Shown here one piece after another: positions 28,010 through 37,414 of a stretch of 64,000 bases of DNA. The DNA lies in NCBI RefSeq assembly GCF_000247815.1, contig NC_021686.1, forward strand, positions 3,786,060 through 3,850,059, written 5' to 3'. The stretch's first letter is position 1, and each line of letters opens with the position of its first letter. The DNA is from Ficedula albicollis (Eukaryota > Chordata > Aves > Passeriformes > Muscicapidae). A model generated the notes under the pieces. It was given only the letters and a program-made list of their open reading frames with translations. It did no database searches and had not been told where the DNA came from. The position numbers and the translations under genes are program-made.

Positions 28010-28922
28010 CCTGGAGATTTTCTGTGATTCAGTGCAGTGCCAGCTCCTTCCCAGGAGATTTTCTGTGATTCAGTGCAGTGCCAGCTCCTTCCCAGGAGAT
28101 TTTCTGTGATTCAGTGCAGTGCCAGCTCCTTCCCAGGAGATTTTCTGTGATTCAGTGCAGTGCCAGCTCCTTCCCAGGAGATTTTCTGTGATTCAGTGCA
28201 GTGCCAGCTCCTTCCCAGGAGATTTTCTGTGATTCAGTGCAGTGCCAGCTCCTTCCCAGGAGATTTTCTGTGATTCAGTGCAGTGCCAGCTCCTTCCCAG
28301 GAGATTTTCTGTGATTCAGTGCAGTGCCAGCTCCTTCCCAGGAGATTTTCTGTAGCTGCTCCCCAGGAGATTTTCTGTGATTCAGTGCAGTGCCAGTTCC
28401 TTCCCAGGAGATTTTCTGTCCTTCAGTGCAGTGCCTAGGAAGCACCAGCTCCTTCCTGGGAGATTTTCTGTGATTCAGTGCTGTGCCAGCTCCTTCCCAG
28501 GAGATTTTCTGTCCTTCAGTGCAGTGCCTAGGAAGCACCAGCTCCTTCCTGGGAGATTTTCTGTGATTCAGTGCTGTGCCAGCTCCTTCCCAGGAGATTT
28601 TCTGTCCTTCAGTGCAGTGCCTAGGAAGCACCAGCTCCTTCCTGGGAGATTTTCTGTGATTCAGTGCTGTGCCAGCTCCTTCCCAGGAGATTTTCTGTCC
28701 TTCAGTGCAGTGCCTAGGAAGCACCAGCTCCTTCCTGGGAGATTTTCTGTGATTCAGTGCTGTGCCAGCTCCTTCCCAGGAGATTTTCTGTCCTTCAGTG
28801 CAGTGCCTAGGAAGCACCAGCTCCTTCCTGGGAGATTTTCTGTGATTCAGTGCTGTGCCAGCTCCTTCCTGGGAGATTTTCTGTGATTCAGTGCAGTGCC
28901 TAGGAAGCACCAGCTGCTTCCT
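28010..28922. repeat. 41-bp / 93-bp higher-order minisatellite
   Basis: Block one: eight essentially identical 41-bp units (TCTGTGATTC recurring at 28021, 28062, 28103 and so on to 28308). A truncated unit follows at 28349, then one more 41-bp unit. Block two: a 93-bp unit (41 + 52 bp) repeated about five times, with GTGCCTAGGAAG at 28431, 28524, 28617, 28710, 28803 and 28896. The 52-bp part carries a CTAGGAAGCACCAGCTCCTTCCTGG-type segment absent from block one. Because 93 is a multiple of 3, frames stay open on both strands (236 codons minus, 169 codons plus). They consist only of 31-residue repeats and are not likely genes. Confidence 0.95.
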
Positions 28923-31057
28923 GCAGTGATTCCAGGGCATCCCAAGACCTGCTTTAGGCTGGAGAGTGGTGCTGAAGCGCTTCACTGGGCTGGGCTCCCC
29001 AGGCTAAGGCAGGGAGCATCAGTGCAGCACAGTGGGTGTGACAGGAGCCCCCCAGCTGCAGCCAGCCCTGCTCTGTGCAGGGCTCAGCAGGGCAGGCACA
29101 GCCCGGCAGCAGCCAGGGGCTCTGGGCACAGGGGAGCTGTGTTTTGGTGGCTGTTTGCGCTGAGAAAAGCCCTGAGCTCGGAATCTGAGCAGATTGCAGG
29201 CGTGCTGCTCTGCAGTTTACAAATCTCTGTGCAATGTTTTCAAAACAAAACAAAATGTGCATCAAGGATCTTCTCATCATTTGGATGCGGATTAAGTGCA
29301 GCCGAGATATTTTATCAGCTTGTATTTCTTGTGTTCGCATGGGGTTGATGTATAAATTGATACTGTAAGCTATCCAGGGTTTTTGTGATTCCTGCAGGAA
29401 AAAAGTGCTGCTCTCCCACCAGCCCAGATACAGTGGAATGTGTTAGAAAGTAAGTGAGATTGCCAAGTGTGATGGGCTGTGTTCTGATGCTGTTTGTTTT
29501 GGTTTAAGTTCATAACTTATTCACAAGTCAATTGGTATAGATTAACATGTGATGAATTGCCTTGTATAGAAAAGATTATGTTTTAGACTGATTATGTAAC
29601 AAATAGTAGAGAAATCAAAATTAAGTAATGTGTGTCTTAGTGCTCAGATGCTAATAGTGTACTTTGAAAGATCCAAAGGAAGCCCCTGTAATTAGAAAAT
29701 TGGGAAACATGCACTTAAATCTTTTGTAGCAAATTTTCCTGGTTTAGTTGCTTTAAGTACTCTTGTGAAGGAATCTATCTTATAAACTATCATGAGATTG
29801 ATTTGAAGGATTTTTTTTTTCTTTTAAAATATACATTTACAGGAGAGAGGTCACATTAATAAAATTATAGGTAATTTATCACAAAACCTGATAGTTTTCT
29901 TTAGAATAAAATATTTGTCCTGCAACTACAAAAATGGAGAGCAAGTACCTTCAAATATTGTAAGGAAAAGCAGTCATGAGATGACATAAATGAGTAATAG
30001 GAGGGGTGTAGGTGATTCTTAGTCCCAGAAGCAGGTCTCCTGGTAGAGTGCTTTTTTCTTTTATGGCATTTTTTGCTCACATTTGCTTTGAAGTAGTTTG
30101 TGTAGCTAATGTATATCAAAATTAAAATGTATCAGCACCATATGGCAGTTGGCTCCTTGCCTAAATAACGTATGTTCCATAAGTTCAGTTCACTCAAGGA
30201 TTGCTTTTCTCTGCTTGGAGGGTGTTTACCTATCATTTTAATATTGAAAAGACTCCCCTGAGATCAGAATAATTTGATGGGTAGAATAAAAAAGACTTTG
30301 TTCTGCATTTGGTATAAAATAATAATGATTTCCCCTTGTGTTTACTGAGGAAGGGCAATTTAGTTCCGGGGGGTGGTTGATTCTCCAAATTTCTGGGATA
30401 AAGGATTGTGTGTTACACATATTCCCCACAGTATTTATTGCCTTCACAGTAAATGCTGTGTGCTGGAGCTCCACAAAACACAAGTTTAGCTGGGAGATTC
30501 ACTCTGAACAAGAGGTATTCAGAGGAGGCACATTTTGTTTTAAAGCACATAAAATAACTGAGGCATGCTGTATTCTACTTTTATTTTTATTTTTTCCCTT
30601 CCAATCTCTGGTTGGAGTCCTGCTAGCTGAGGATCCAGGTCCCTGCTCTTCTGGAAGAAGTTTCTGCTTCCCCTGCTGCTGTCTGTAGCATCCACTGCCA
30701 CATGCTCAGTGAAAACTGCATTGTAAAACACCTCTTTGTTTCCCTTGCCAGAAAATCTTGAATTTATTGTAATTACAGAATTATCTTAGGTGGAACTTCT
30801 CTCCATTTTTCCCCTGCTGTGCCATGGATTGAGAGCTGAGTCCCAGTTTTTCATGCAGCTCTATTCTCTTGGAGAAACAACCATGAAAGATTTAGGTCCC
30901 TGAAGTGTGATATGGACTTCAGGTGTCAGAGTACCAGGCTTCCAGTTTTTACTTTGGAAAATAAATTTTCTTTTGGTTCCTAAGATTATCTGCCTTTGCA
31001 TCGTGAGAAGTTGCCATGGTTTTGGTGTGTGTGTGAATTTGCATGTTTTATCATACA
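28923..31057. other. Non-coding stretch, no gene seen
   Basis: A GC-richer shoulder at 28923-29200 grades into AT-rich sequence. Frames of 128 codons (minus, 28954-29340) and 150 codons (plus, 28896-29348) overlap and have no recognised domain. A short exon-like segment at 29398-29449 is listed separately. A poly-T of about 10-12 bases lies near 29810. Confidence 0.5.
29398..29449 (+). other. Exon-like segment of unknown identity
   Basis: A 52-bp segment between an acceptor-like TTTTTGTGATTCCTGCAG and a GTAAGTGAG donor starting at 29450. Frame 1 is open and reads EKSAALPPAQIQWNVLE. I do not recognise the peptide and a chance splice-site pair is quite possible. Confidence 0.18.
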
Positions 31058-31120
31058 ATAATAGAACAGTTGGGGTGGAAGGGATTTTTCAGGGTCATCT
31101 AGACCAAGCCCAAGCCTAAT
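31058..31120 (-). mobile_element. CR1 LINE 3'-end fragment
   Basis: ATAGAACAGTTGGGGTGGAA followed by GGATTTTTCAGGGTCATCTA and GACCAAGCCCAAG is the reverse complement of the CR1 3' end as known in birds. About 60 bp remain, so this is a heavily 5'-truncated copy. Confidence 0.75.
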
Positions 31121-31902
31121 GATTTTTTTTCTGTGCCCAGACGAGAACCAAAATCTGTGTTTTTCTAAGCAAGTCTAAAGGTGGGGTTGGGATGGTATTT
31201 TCTGTGCACAAAACATAACTAAATTACTGTTTTTTTCTCAAAAAAATTTACCTCTAGGAATGTTTTAGAGTTTTGGGGTTCTTTTTCCCCACATCTGGCT
31301 CAAACAAATGGATGTGATATTTGCAGTCCTTGTTCCTACTGCAGCCAAACAATTTGAATTTTGAGTGGGTGGCAGATGTACATTCTGCGCCCATCTTCTG
31401 CTGGGTGAAAATCTCAAACTCACCTTGGACTTCTCCACAGAGAGATCCTAAATCAGAGTCCTAAAGGTTCTGCTTGGCCAGGTGGGGCTGTCCCTTGCTC
31501 CTGTCAGAGCTGTGTCAGCTCAGCTTGGATTGCTGCTGTGCTCAGGGGGGTGTTTCCTTTATTTTGCATGGGAAGCCAGTGAGGGGTGGAAAAAGAATTC
31601 TCAGCAGTGCTTGGATTGTGCTTTGTAGGACAGGTGAGAGTTTGGGCTGCTGCTATTGATGCCTAATGATGTTTGCCTTTTTTTTTTTTTTCCCCTCTGC
31701 TCTCTGTATTCTTTACACACCCATTTGGAGCTCTTTAGCCTATAACTGCATTTGTAGCCAGCTTTCCCAGCACTTTTTCCCTGCCCTGATACACAGAAAG
31801 ACAAAACATATTCCAAAGCCCCCATCCTGTCTTGGTTCTCCCTGGGAACCAAGGTTGGAAAAAAGCTCTTTGAGACACATTTTCATCAACAAACTTCAGT
31901 TC
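31121..31902. other. Non-coding stretch, no gene seen
   Basis: Ordinary sequence with a 14-base poly-T at 31678-31691. The 83- and 89-codon frames around it overlap on opposite strands and have no family features. Confidence 0.55.
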
Positions 31903-32082
31903 CATCTGACAGGGGAGGACTTAGAAGGGGCCTGAACTTGGGGGGAGGAGGTGCATCACCACTTGTGCTCCTAATTGGTGTTTTTTGTCCATCATCTGAC
32001 ACGGGAGGACTTAGAAGGGGCCTGAACTTGGGGGGAGGAGGTGCATCACCACTTGTGCTCCTAATTGGTGTTTTTTGTCCAT
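31903..32082. repeat. 90-bp tandem duplication
   Basis: Copies 31903-31992 and 31993-32082 differ by about one base (CAGGGG versus CACGGG). Each starts CATCTGAC and ends TTTTTTGTCCAT. It may be the U3 repeat of the LTR-like element or a local duplication within it. Confidence 0.93.
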
Positions 32083-32260
32083 TATGCTAATTTACTAAAC
32101 TTATAAATCTGTATTCACCTTGTTGGGGGGGTGGGCTTTTGTGAACATTTTCCATACCTGCCCCTGGAGGTCTCCAATAAAGATCAACCTTTGTATTACC
32201 TCCTATGCTAATACCATCTCAACAGTGTGTGTGTTTCATTCCTGGGTTCTTTAGGGCACC
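31903..32260 (+). mobile_element. LTR-like (endogenous retrovirus) 3' portion
   Basis: A 90-bp directly repeated block (31903-31992, 31993-32082) leads into GCTAATTTACTAAACTTATA, a GGGGGGGTGGGC tract, and a polyadenylation-type segment TCCAATAAAGATCAACCTTT followed by ACCTCCTATGCTAATACC. The combination of U3-like repeats, an AATAAA signal and a following short tail is typical of songbird LTRs as I remember them. No internal retroviral coding frame is present. The left border is uncertain and no target-site duplication was found. Confidence 0.55.
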
Positions 32261-32848
32261 ACTGTCAGGATAAATCAGTGTGGTGTTCCTCAGAATGAAA
32301 GGTGAGGTGTAGCACAGGGTGCGTGATGCCCCCCGAGGCAGCAGCTTTCCTGCTGGCCTGGCTGGTCTTTCACAACCCATCTTGATCACAGCTTTCATCT
32401 CTTTTAGCCAAGTAGAACCCTGTAGAAAGAGAAGTGTCAAACATTTCCAGCCAGAACAGTGCACATGCTGTAGCTGGGACTGTCTCCTGGAAGGATGTAG
32501 GCAGAATTATTTGTTGGGCAGGGGAGGGAATGCAGCCAGGTTTCCTCTATTACTGTAGGAGAGCTCCAGCCATTACACTGATGTACAGGTGTGTTTTGGG
32601 CCAGCCAAGTGCTGAAAGCCTCCACTAATCCTCAGCCACTGCCACTGAGGAAAAACAGAGGGAAGCTGTAGGAGTATTTCAGTATATGTCCACAAAGGCA
32701 GTTCAGCGGACAAATACATGAGACAGTTTTAATGGAAATTAACACTGAGGAATCTGAGTGTGGATGCTGGTGAGAGTCAGGGAAAAAAGCAGTTTGAGTT
32801 TTCCCAAGCTGCTCAAAGGAAAGCAGAAGGGAAAGAAATAATAACAAA
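32261..32848. other. Non-coding stretch, no gene seen
   Basis: No gene recognised. Several overlapping 60-80-codon frames on both strands have no family features. It may be old transposon sequence between the two LTR-like pieces. Confidence 0.45.
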
Positions 32849-33065
32849 GTCTAGCACCTGGTGTTGTGGACAGGAGGAGTGTGTGAGGAAGGTGATGTTT
32901 GGTGAAAGCATGTTTACAAGAGGTGCTGCCTTCCTTGGACCAATGAGCTTAATCCTATCCTTGGTTCTGCAAACCAGTCTGTAAAAATGTGCCTGCTTCT
33001 GCAATAAATTGCTTCTTCTGCTTGCAGGATGAAGCCTGTGTTGCTGTACCTTTTTGCCTCTCCCT
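32849..33065 (+). mobile_element. LTR-like fragment (second)
   Basis: Contains GGACCAATGAGCTTAATCC, then TGTAAAAATGTGCCTGCTTC, a polyadenylation-type CTGCAATAAATTGCTTCTTC and a pyrimidine-rich end TTTTTGCCTCTCCCTAGCC. This order (CCAAT-like motif, AATAAA, short R/U5-like tail) resembles an ERVL-type bird LTR. It is directly followed by CR1 sequence. The borders are approximate and the family name is not certain. Confidence 0.42.
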
Positions 33066-33069
33066 AGCC

Positions 33070-33450
33070 TTACAGTGACAGCTGGGGCTGTTCAGCCTGG
33101 ACAAAAGGAGGCTCAGAGTGACCTTATCCCTCTCTACAGCTCCCTGAAAGGTGCTGCAGTCAGGTGGGGGTCAGTCTGTTCTTCCAACCACTGACAGAAT
33201 GAGAGGACACAGCCTGAAGCTGCACCAGGGGAAGTTTAGGTTGGACATCAGGAAAAAATTCTTCACTGATGGGGCACTGAATTGTGTGCCCAGGGGAGGT
33301 GTGGAGTCACCATCCCTGGACGTGTTTAAAAGAAGAGTGGATGTGGCACTCAGTGCCACGGTTTAGTTGATGAGGAGGTGTTAGATCGTAGGTTGGGCTT
33401 GATCTCAAGGGTCATTTCCAACCCAGTTCATCTGTGATTCTGTGAAATAC
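33070..33450 (+). mobile_element. CR1 LINE 3' region, plus strand
   Basis: A clear avian CR1 3' portion. Ordered landmarks are GGGCTGTTCAGCCTGGACAA, TGAGAGGACACAGCCTGAAG, AGTTTAGGTTGGACATCAGG, GGGCTTGATCTCAAGGGTCA, TTCCAACCCAGTTCATCTG and the tail TGATTCTGTGAAA. The 71-codon plus frame at 33151-33366 is CR1 3' sequence. It is 5'-truncated, as most copies are, and its end is part of a 63-bp tandem duplication. Confidence 0.93.
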
Positions 33451-33528
33451 GTGTATATGCATGTGTCTCAAGGGTCACTTCCAACCCAGTTCATCTGTGA
33501 TTCTGTGAAATACGTGTATATGCATGTG
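33403..33528. repeat. 63-bp tandem duplication across the CR1 3' end
   Basis: Copies 33403-33465 and 33466-33528 start TCTCAAGGGTCA and end TATATGCATGTG. Each holds the last part of CR1 plus about 19 bp of flanking DNA, so the event came after insertion. Only one substitution is visible (CATTT versus CACTT). Confidence 0.93.
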
Positions 33529-36500
33529 TATCATCCATGTGTAGGAAGGCTGTGCCATTACAAACCCTCGTTGCTAAGCGTGCAAGGCAGGAGCTGCAGG
33601 AGCCTTTGTGCTCCTAGTCTCACGTGCAGGAGTGCAGGGAGTGTGAGAGGCAGTGCCAAGCAGAGGGCACGAGCCCTGCTGCTGTTCCCAGGCTGGCAGC
33701 CCTGAGTGGGATCCTGAGGAGGAGCACAGGCTGCATTCAGCCCTCAGAAATTACTCCCATAGATAAGCTGGAGGGGAGGAAGGGGGAAGACACAGAAAAG
33801 CTGTGTAGTCCTTAATAGATTCATGGTTTGCAACGTTTCATAATTCCTTTTTGACTCAGTCATCTGTAGCAGTTGTATAAATTACTTCTAATGATGCAGT
33901 ATTGCTGAGGAATTTTGGTTTTACTTTGCAGTGTGTCATTATTAGCTCTTAGGAAAAAAACCCCTGTATTGTTTGGCCTGTATAAAGTGCATGTAAGAAA
34001 AGGAGAGTGAATTCAAATCAAAAGGGAAAAGGAAATTTAAACCTTTGCCACAGATGTTTTCTTTGGAAAGGAAATTCAAATTGTCACTTTGCAAAGTGAA
34101 CTAAATGGAACATCTGTGACTTCTTGTTTTCATTCTTCAAGACTTTAGTCTCTTCTCTTTCTACCAGTCTTAGAGATGCATATTCATCCTGCTCCTGCTT
34201 CCATTGCCTGTTAACTTCAGCAGTGCTGGACAAAGCCTTTTATGAGAAGAGAACTACAAAAAATGAATGGAGAAAATCATCACTGTGTCAACCTGCTTGA
34301 AGAAGCTGCTGCATGGCCCAGGCTGGGCAGAAGTTTCTGTGGAAACATCACTGCAGTTCAAATGTCAGTGAGAGGGTGCAGTGCACAGGCAACCTGCCTG
34401 TTGGTTCTTTTATAAGCAGAAAAAATCAAGGAATTTAAAAGAAACTCTTATTATATTTTAATAATTTTTTGGTATCTATTGGCAGTGCGCAATAAATGAG
34501 CTCTGGTTACTCAGGTTTATATTAATAATTCTCACAGCTGCAGCCCAGAGGAAAGAGCTTATAGTGATTTAATCTGGCATTTATTTTGATTCTGAAATAA
34601 TTTGAGCTTTGCAGGATGACTTGTTTAGCTCTTGAGCAACTCCAGCAGCTCTGTCAGGTTTTCTTCGATGTGGAGCAGTGCAGGGCTGGGCTGTGCTCTC
34701 ACCCTCTCCCCTGTTTTGTTTCTTCACTTTAGTACTTGATTCTTGTTTTTAAAATTTGCTGTTCCTATTTTTTCAGTGCTTATGTCAAGAAAACCAGATT
34801 TTAGATTTGAGGAATCAAGAAGAGGTGGATGGAAAAACTTGGATGCAAATGTCATAATGGCATGGCTGGAGAGTAGAACTGAACTGAAATTGTAGCCAGA
34901 ATGTTTTGCATCCAAAAATGCAAATAAATGGATCTGTAATCAGGTGTACAGGTCATAAAAATGACGGATTAATCTGTGAATGCCAACTATAAAACAAAGG
35001 AGAAATAAAATCTGGGAAAATACTCAGATTCTGCAAAGGAAATGTTGGATTGTCTTCTAATGAAGACAGGAGTTGTTTTTTTTCTTCCTTTCCCCCCCAC
35101 TTTTACCATTAAATTCCAAAAGTGGACATTTATATTTTGAAACCATCTTGCACAGATATTTGGGTGTTTGGGCATTTTGGTGGGAGAGCAGCACTGTCTG
35201 TAAAGCCCTGCAGTAATGAAGTGTTTGTGCCAGAGCAAGGGGCTGTGAGGAGGAAAGTGCCAGGGCAGACAGCAGAGCTCCAGCTCTTCTCCTCCTGCCT
35301 GATGAGTTCTCTTTAACTGGCTGAGAAACTGGATCCAGGTAGGTCCAGCTTGGGTCCCCTGCCATTCCTGACTTGATGCTGATGCCAGACCTGCCACTGT
35401 GAAGAGAAGGAGAGAAGGTGATGGCTGGATGCTGAGGAAATGAAACCCGAGGCCAGCAGGGCAGGATAACCAGCAGGGAGGGCTTGGCTGCTTTTCTTCC
35501 TGTGCTGTGCCCCTACCTGAGAGAGGAAAAACTCCAGGAGTCCCCAGATGCTCACGTTAACTGGAGACAAAGCGTGTTTGCCACAATACACTGAAGCCAA
35601 GCAAGCGTTCCCAGCTGCCTTGAGGAGCTGCAGAGTTTTGGGAGGCTCTGCCCCTGTGCAGCAGCAGGGGGATGTGCTCCATCAGTGACAAGCTTGGCTG
35701 TGTCACCTCCGATTTCCATCCAGGGATCCCATCCAGGGCAGGAGCTGGGGCTGCTGATATCTGTGGCTGCTGTCTGGTTCCATCAGCCACTTGCAGGATT
35801 TGTTTCCTGGTTCTGTCTCGCTGCTTTTCCTCACAGTGGGTGAGGAATGCTGTCCCTTCCCCATTTCTTGTCTTTGGGCAGTCCAGGGCTGTGCAGTGAC
35901 CGTAAAGACATCGAATTTAAACCTTGTTAATCACGGTGTTTGTTGTCCATATGGTTCTGTTTTGTACAGTCAGTTTTATTTTATTCAGTGTCAGTTCCCA
36001 GATTTTCCTATTAGTTCTAATGTAGGAGAATTGTAACATTGCATTTTAGAGCAAACCATGCAAACTCGGTGTGATATTTAGCTTTTTGTTATTTAATCTT
36101 TTCTCCTTGACTTAGATTTGAAGGTCTTTTTGTTCATGTTATTCCTGTTATGGAAAAAAATAGTTCTGACTTTTTACAAAAACTTTCAATATACATTCAG
36201 AGAACATTATTATTTTAAAGCATTTTACTTATGCTGCACTTTTACTTATATTTTTTTTATTTGAAGCGCTTAAAACTATTTTGAACGTAAAAAGCCTTCT
36301 CTATCTACAACTAAATCAGCAAAACAATTTTACTGCATCTAAAATATTGCTTTTATTTTATTTTCTCTGATCTGTGCTGACCAGGCATCCAGTATGTGAC
36401 AGGGATGGGAGGGGTGGATCTGTATGCCATACCTGTATGTTTTTAATGTACTTAACTCATTTCTGGCTAAGTTTTTGTGTCCTCTTAGTTTTACTGCAGG

Positions 36501-37050
36501 TATTGGGGGGTGGGGGGGAGATGGAATTCTTATATTCTAAAAAAGATTGCTACATCAGGTGGCTGCAAAGGGATCTTGGGGTGTGACAGTGATACTAAGC
36601 CAGAATCTGGACCTTCTTTTTTCAGTTTTTTTTTTTTTTCTAAGGAAACTAAATTGTTTTTGTCTTTTTTTTCCATGGTATAAGTGTGGAACAGTCAGTC
36701 AAAGGAGACACAGGTGCATTTCATGGACAATGTTTATTTGGAGCCCTAATATGATGTAGCTATGAGTAGAATTAGTTTTTCCTTCTGACACTTGGTCTTT
36801 TAAAGCATTTATCAGGCAGCAGAGAAATCTCAGAGACTGTTTTTGCTTCTTGCTCAGGAACAGTCTTTTTCAGTCCCCTTCAGCACTAAGTTTAGTCATG
36901 TAAATTCAGTATTGTCCTGTCATGTATTCCACATGTGAAGAACATAAGCTCCTGGTTTTGGTTGTGGTAGGGCAATGATGCCTTAGAATTTTAACTTTTA
37001 TATTTTTCATATATTTGTAATCCTGTAATTCTTTAGTGTATAACTCTAAA
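33529..37050. other. Long non-coding stretch, no gene seen
   Basis: AT-leaning sequence with poly-T tracts (for example near 36625 and 36665). Frames of 95-136 codons at 34987-35600 (minus) overlap one another and a plus frame and show no domain. No transposon recognised with confidence. Confidence 0.5.
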
Positions 37051-37390
37051 CTCCATATCCAGTGTGAGCTGCTGCTTTCCCATTTTGGCCAGACACAACA
37101 ATTCCTCTCCCAGCTGGGAATCAAAGACACCTCACTGCCTCAGGCCCTGAGAAATGTAAATAAAAGTGAGTTGGGGGAGCAAACTTGGGGTAAAGGACTT
37201 TATAACTTGAATCTGTAATTGGAATATTAACCCCAACAGGCAAATGGCCCAAACTTTTAAAAGTGTGAAAACCTGTGACCCATTGTCCATTTTTTGGGGG
37301 GTACCCAAAATGAACCTGAAGGCCCTTCAACAAACATACCTGCTTTTAATTCTCTCTATGTCTGGCCTCTGTTCTCAGTAGCCCCAACAA
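37051..37390 (+). mobile_element. LTR-like fragment (third)
   Basis: Contains CATTTTGGCCAGACACAACA, GGGAATCAAAGACACCTCAC, AATTGGAATATTAACCCCAA, TTTTTTGGGGGGTACCC, then GGCCCTTCAACAAACATACC and TCTGGCCTCTGTTCTCAGTA. The last two look like a mutated polyadenylation region (AACAAA for AATAAA) and an R/U5-like end of a songbird LTR. The assignment rests on remembered resemblance; the left border is uncertain. Confidence 0.42.
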
Positions 37391-37414
37391 GGCAGCAGCA
37401 GCAGCAGCAGCACA
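37391..37414. repeat. Short (GCA)n microsatellite
   Basis: Seven uninterrupted GCA units followed by CACAGCAG. It abuts the LTR-like fragment. The frame over it is not a recognised gene. Confidence 0.85.

Noticed and set aside
28010..28922. CRISPR-like look of regularly spaced repeats
   Set aside because: There are no unique spacers; the units are contiguous tandem copies and the DNA is vertebrate.
28275..28985. 236-codon minus frame and 169-codon plus frame made of 31-residue repeats
   Set aside because: A 93-bp tandem unit keeps frames open by arithmetic. Both strands are open at once and there is no signal peptide, domain or splice context.
33151..33366. 71-codon plus frame (MLQSGGGQ...) and its antisense frame
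   Set aside because: This is the well-known CR1 3' region, recurrent in bird genomes, not a host gene.
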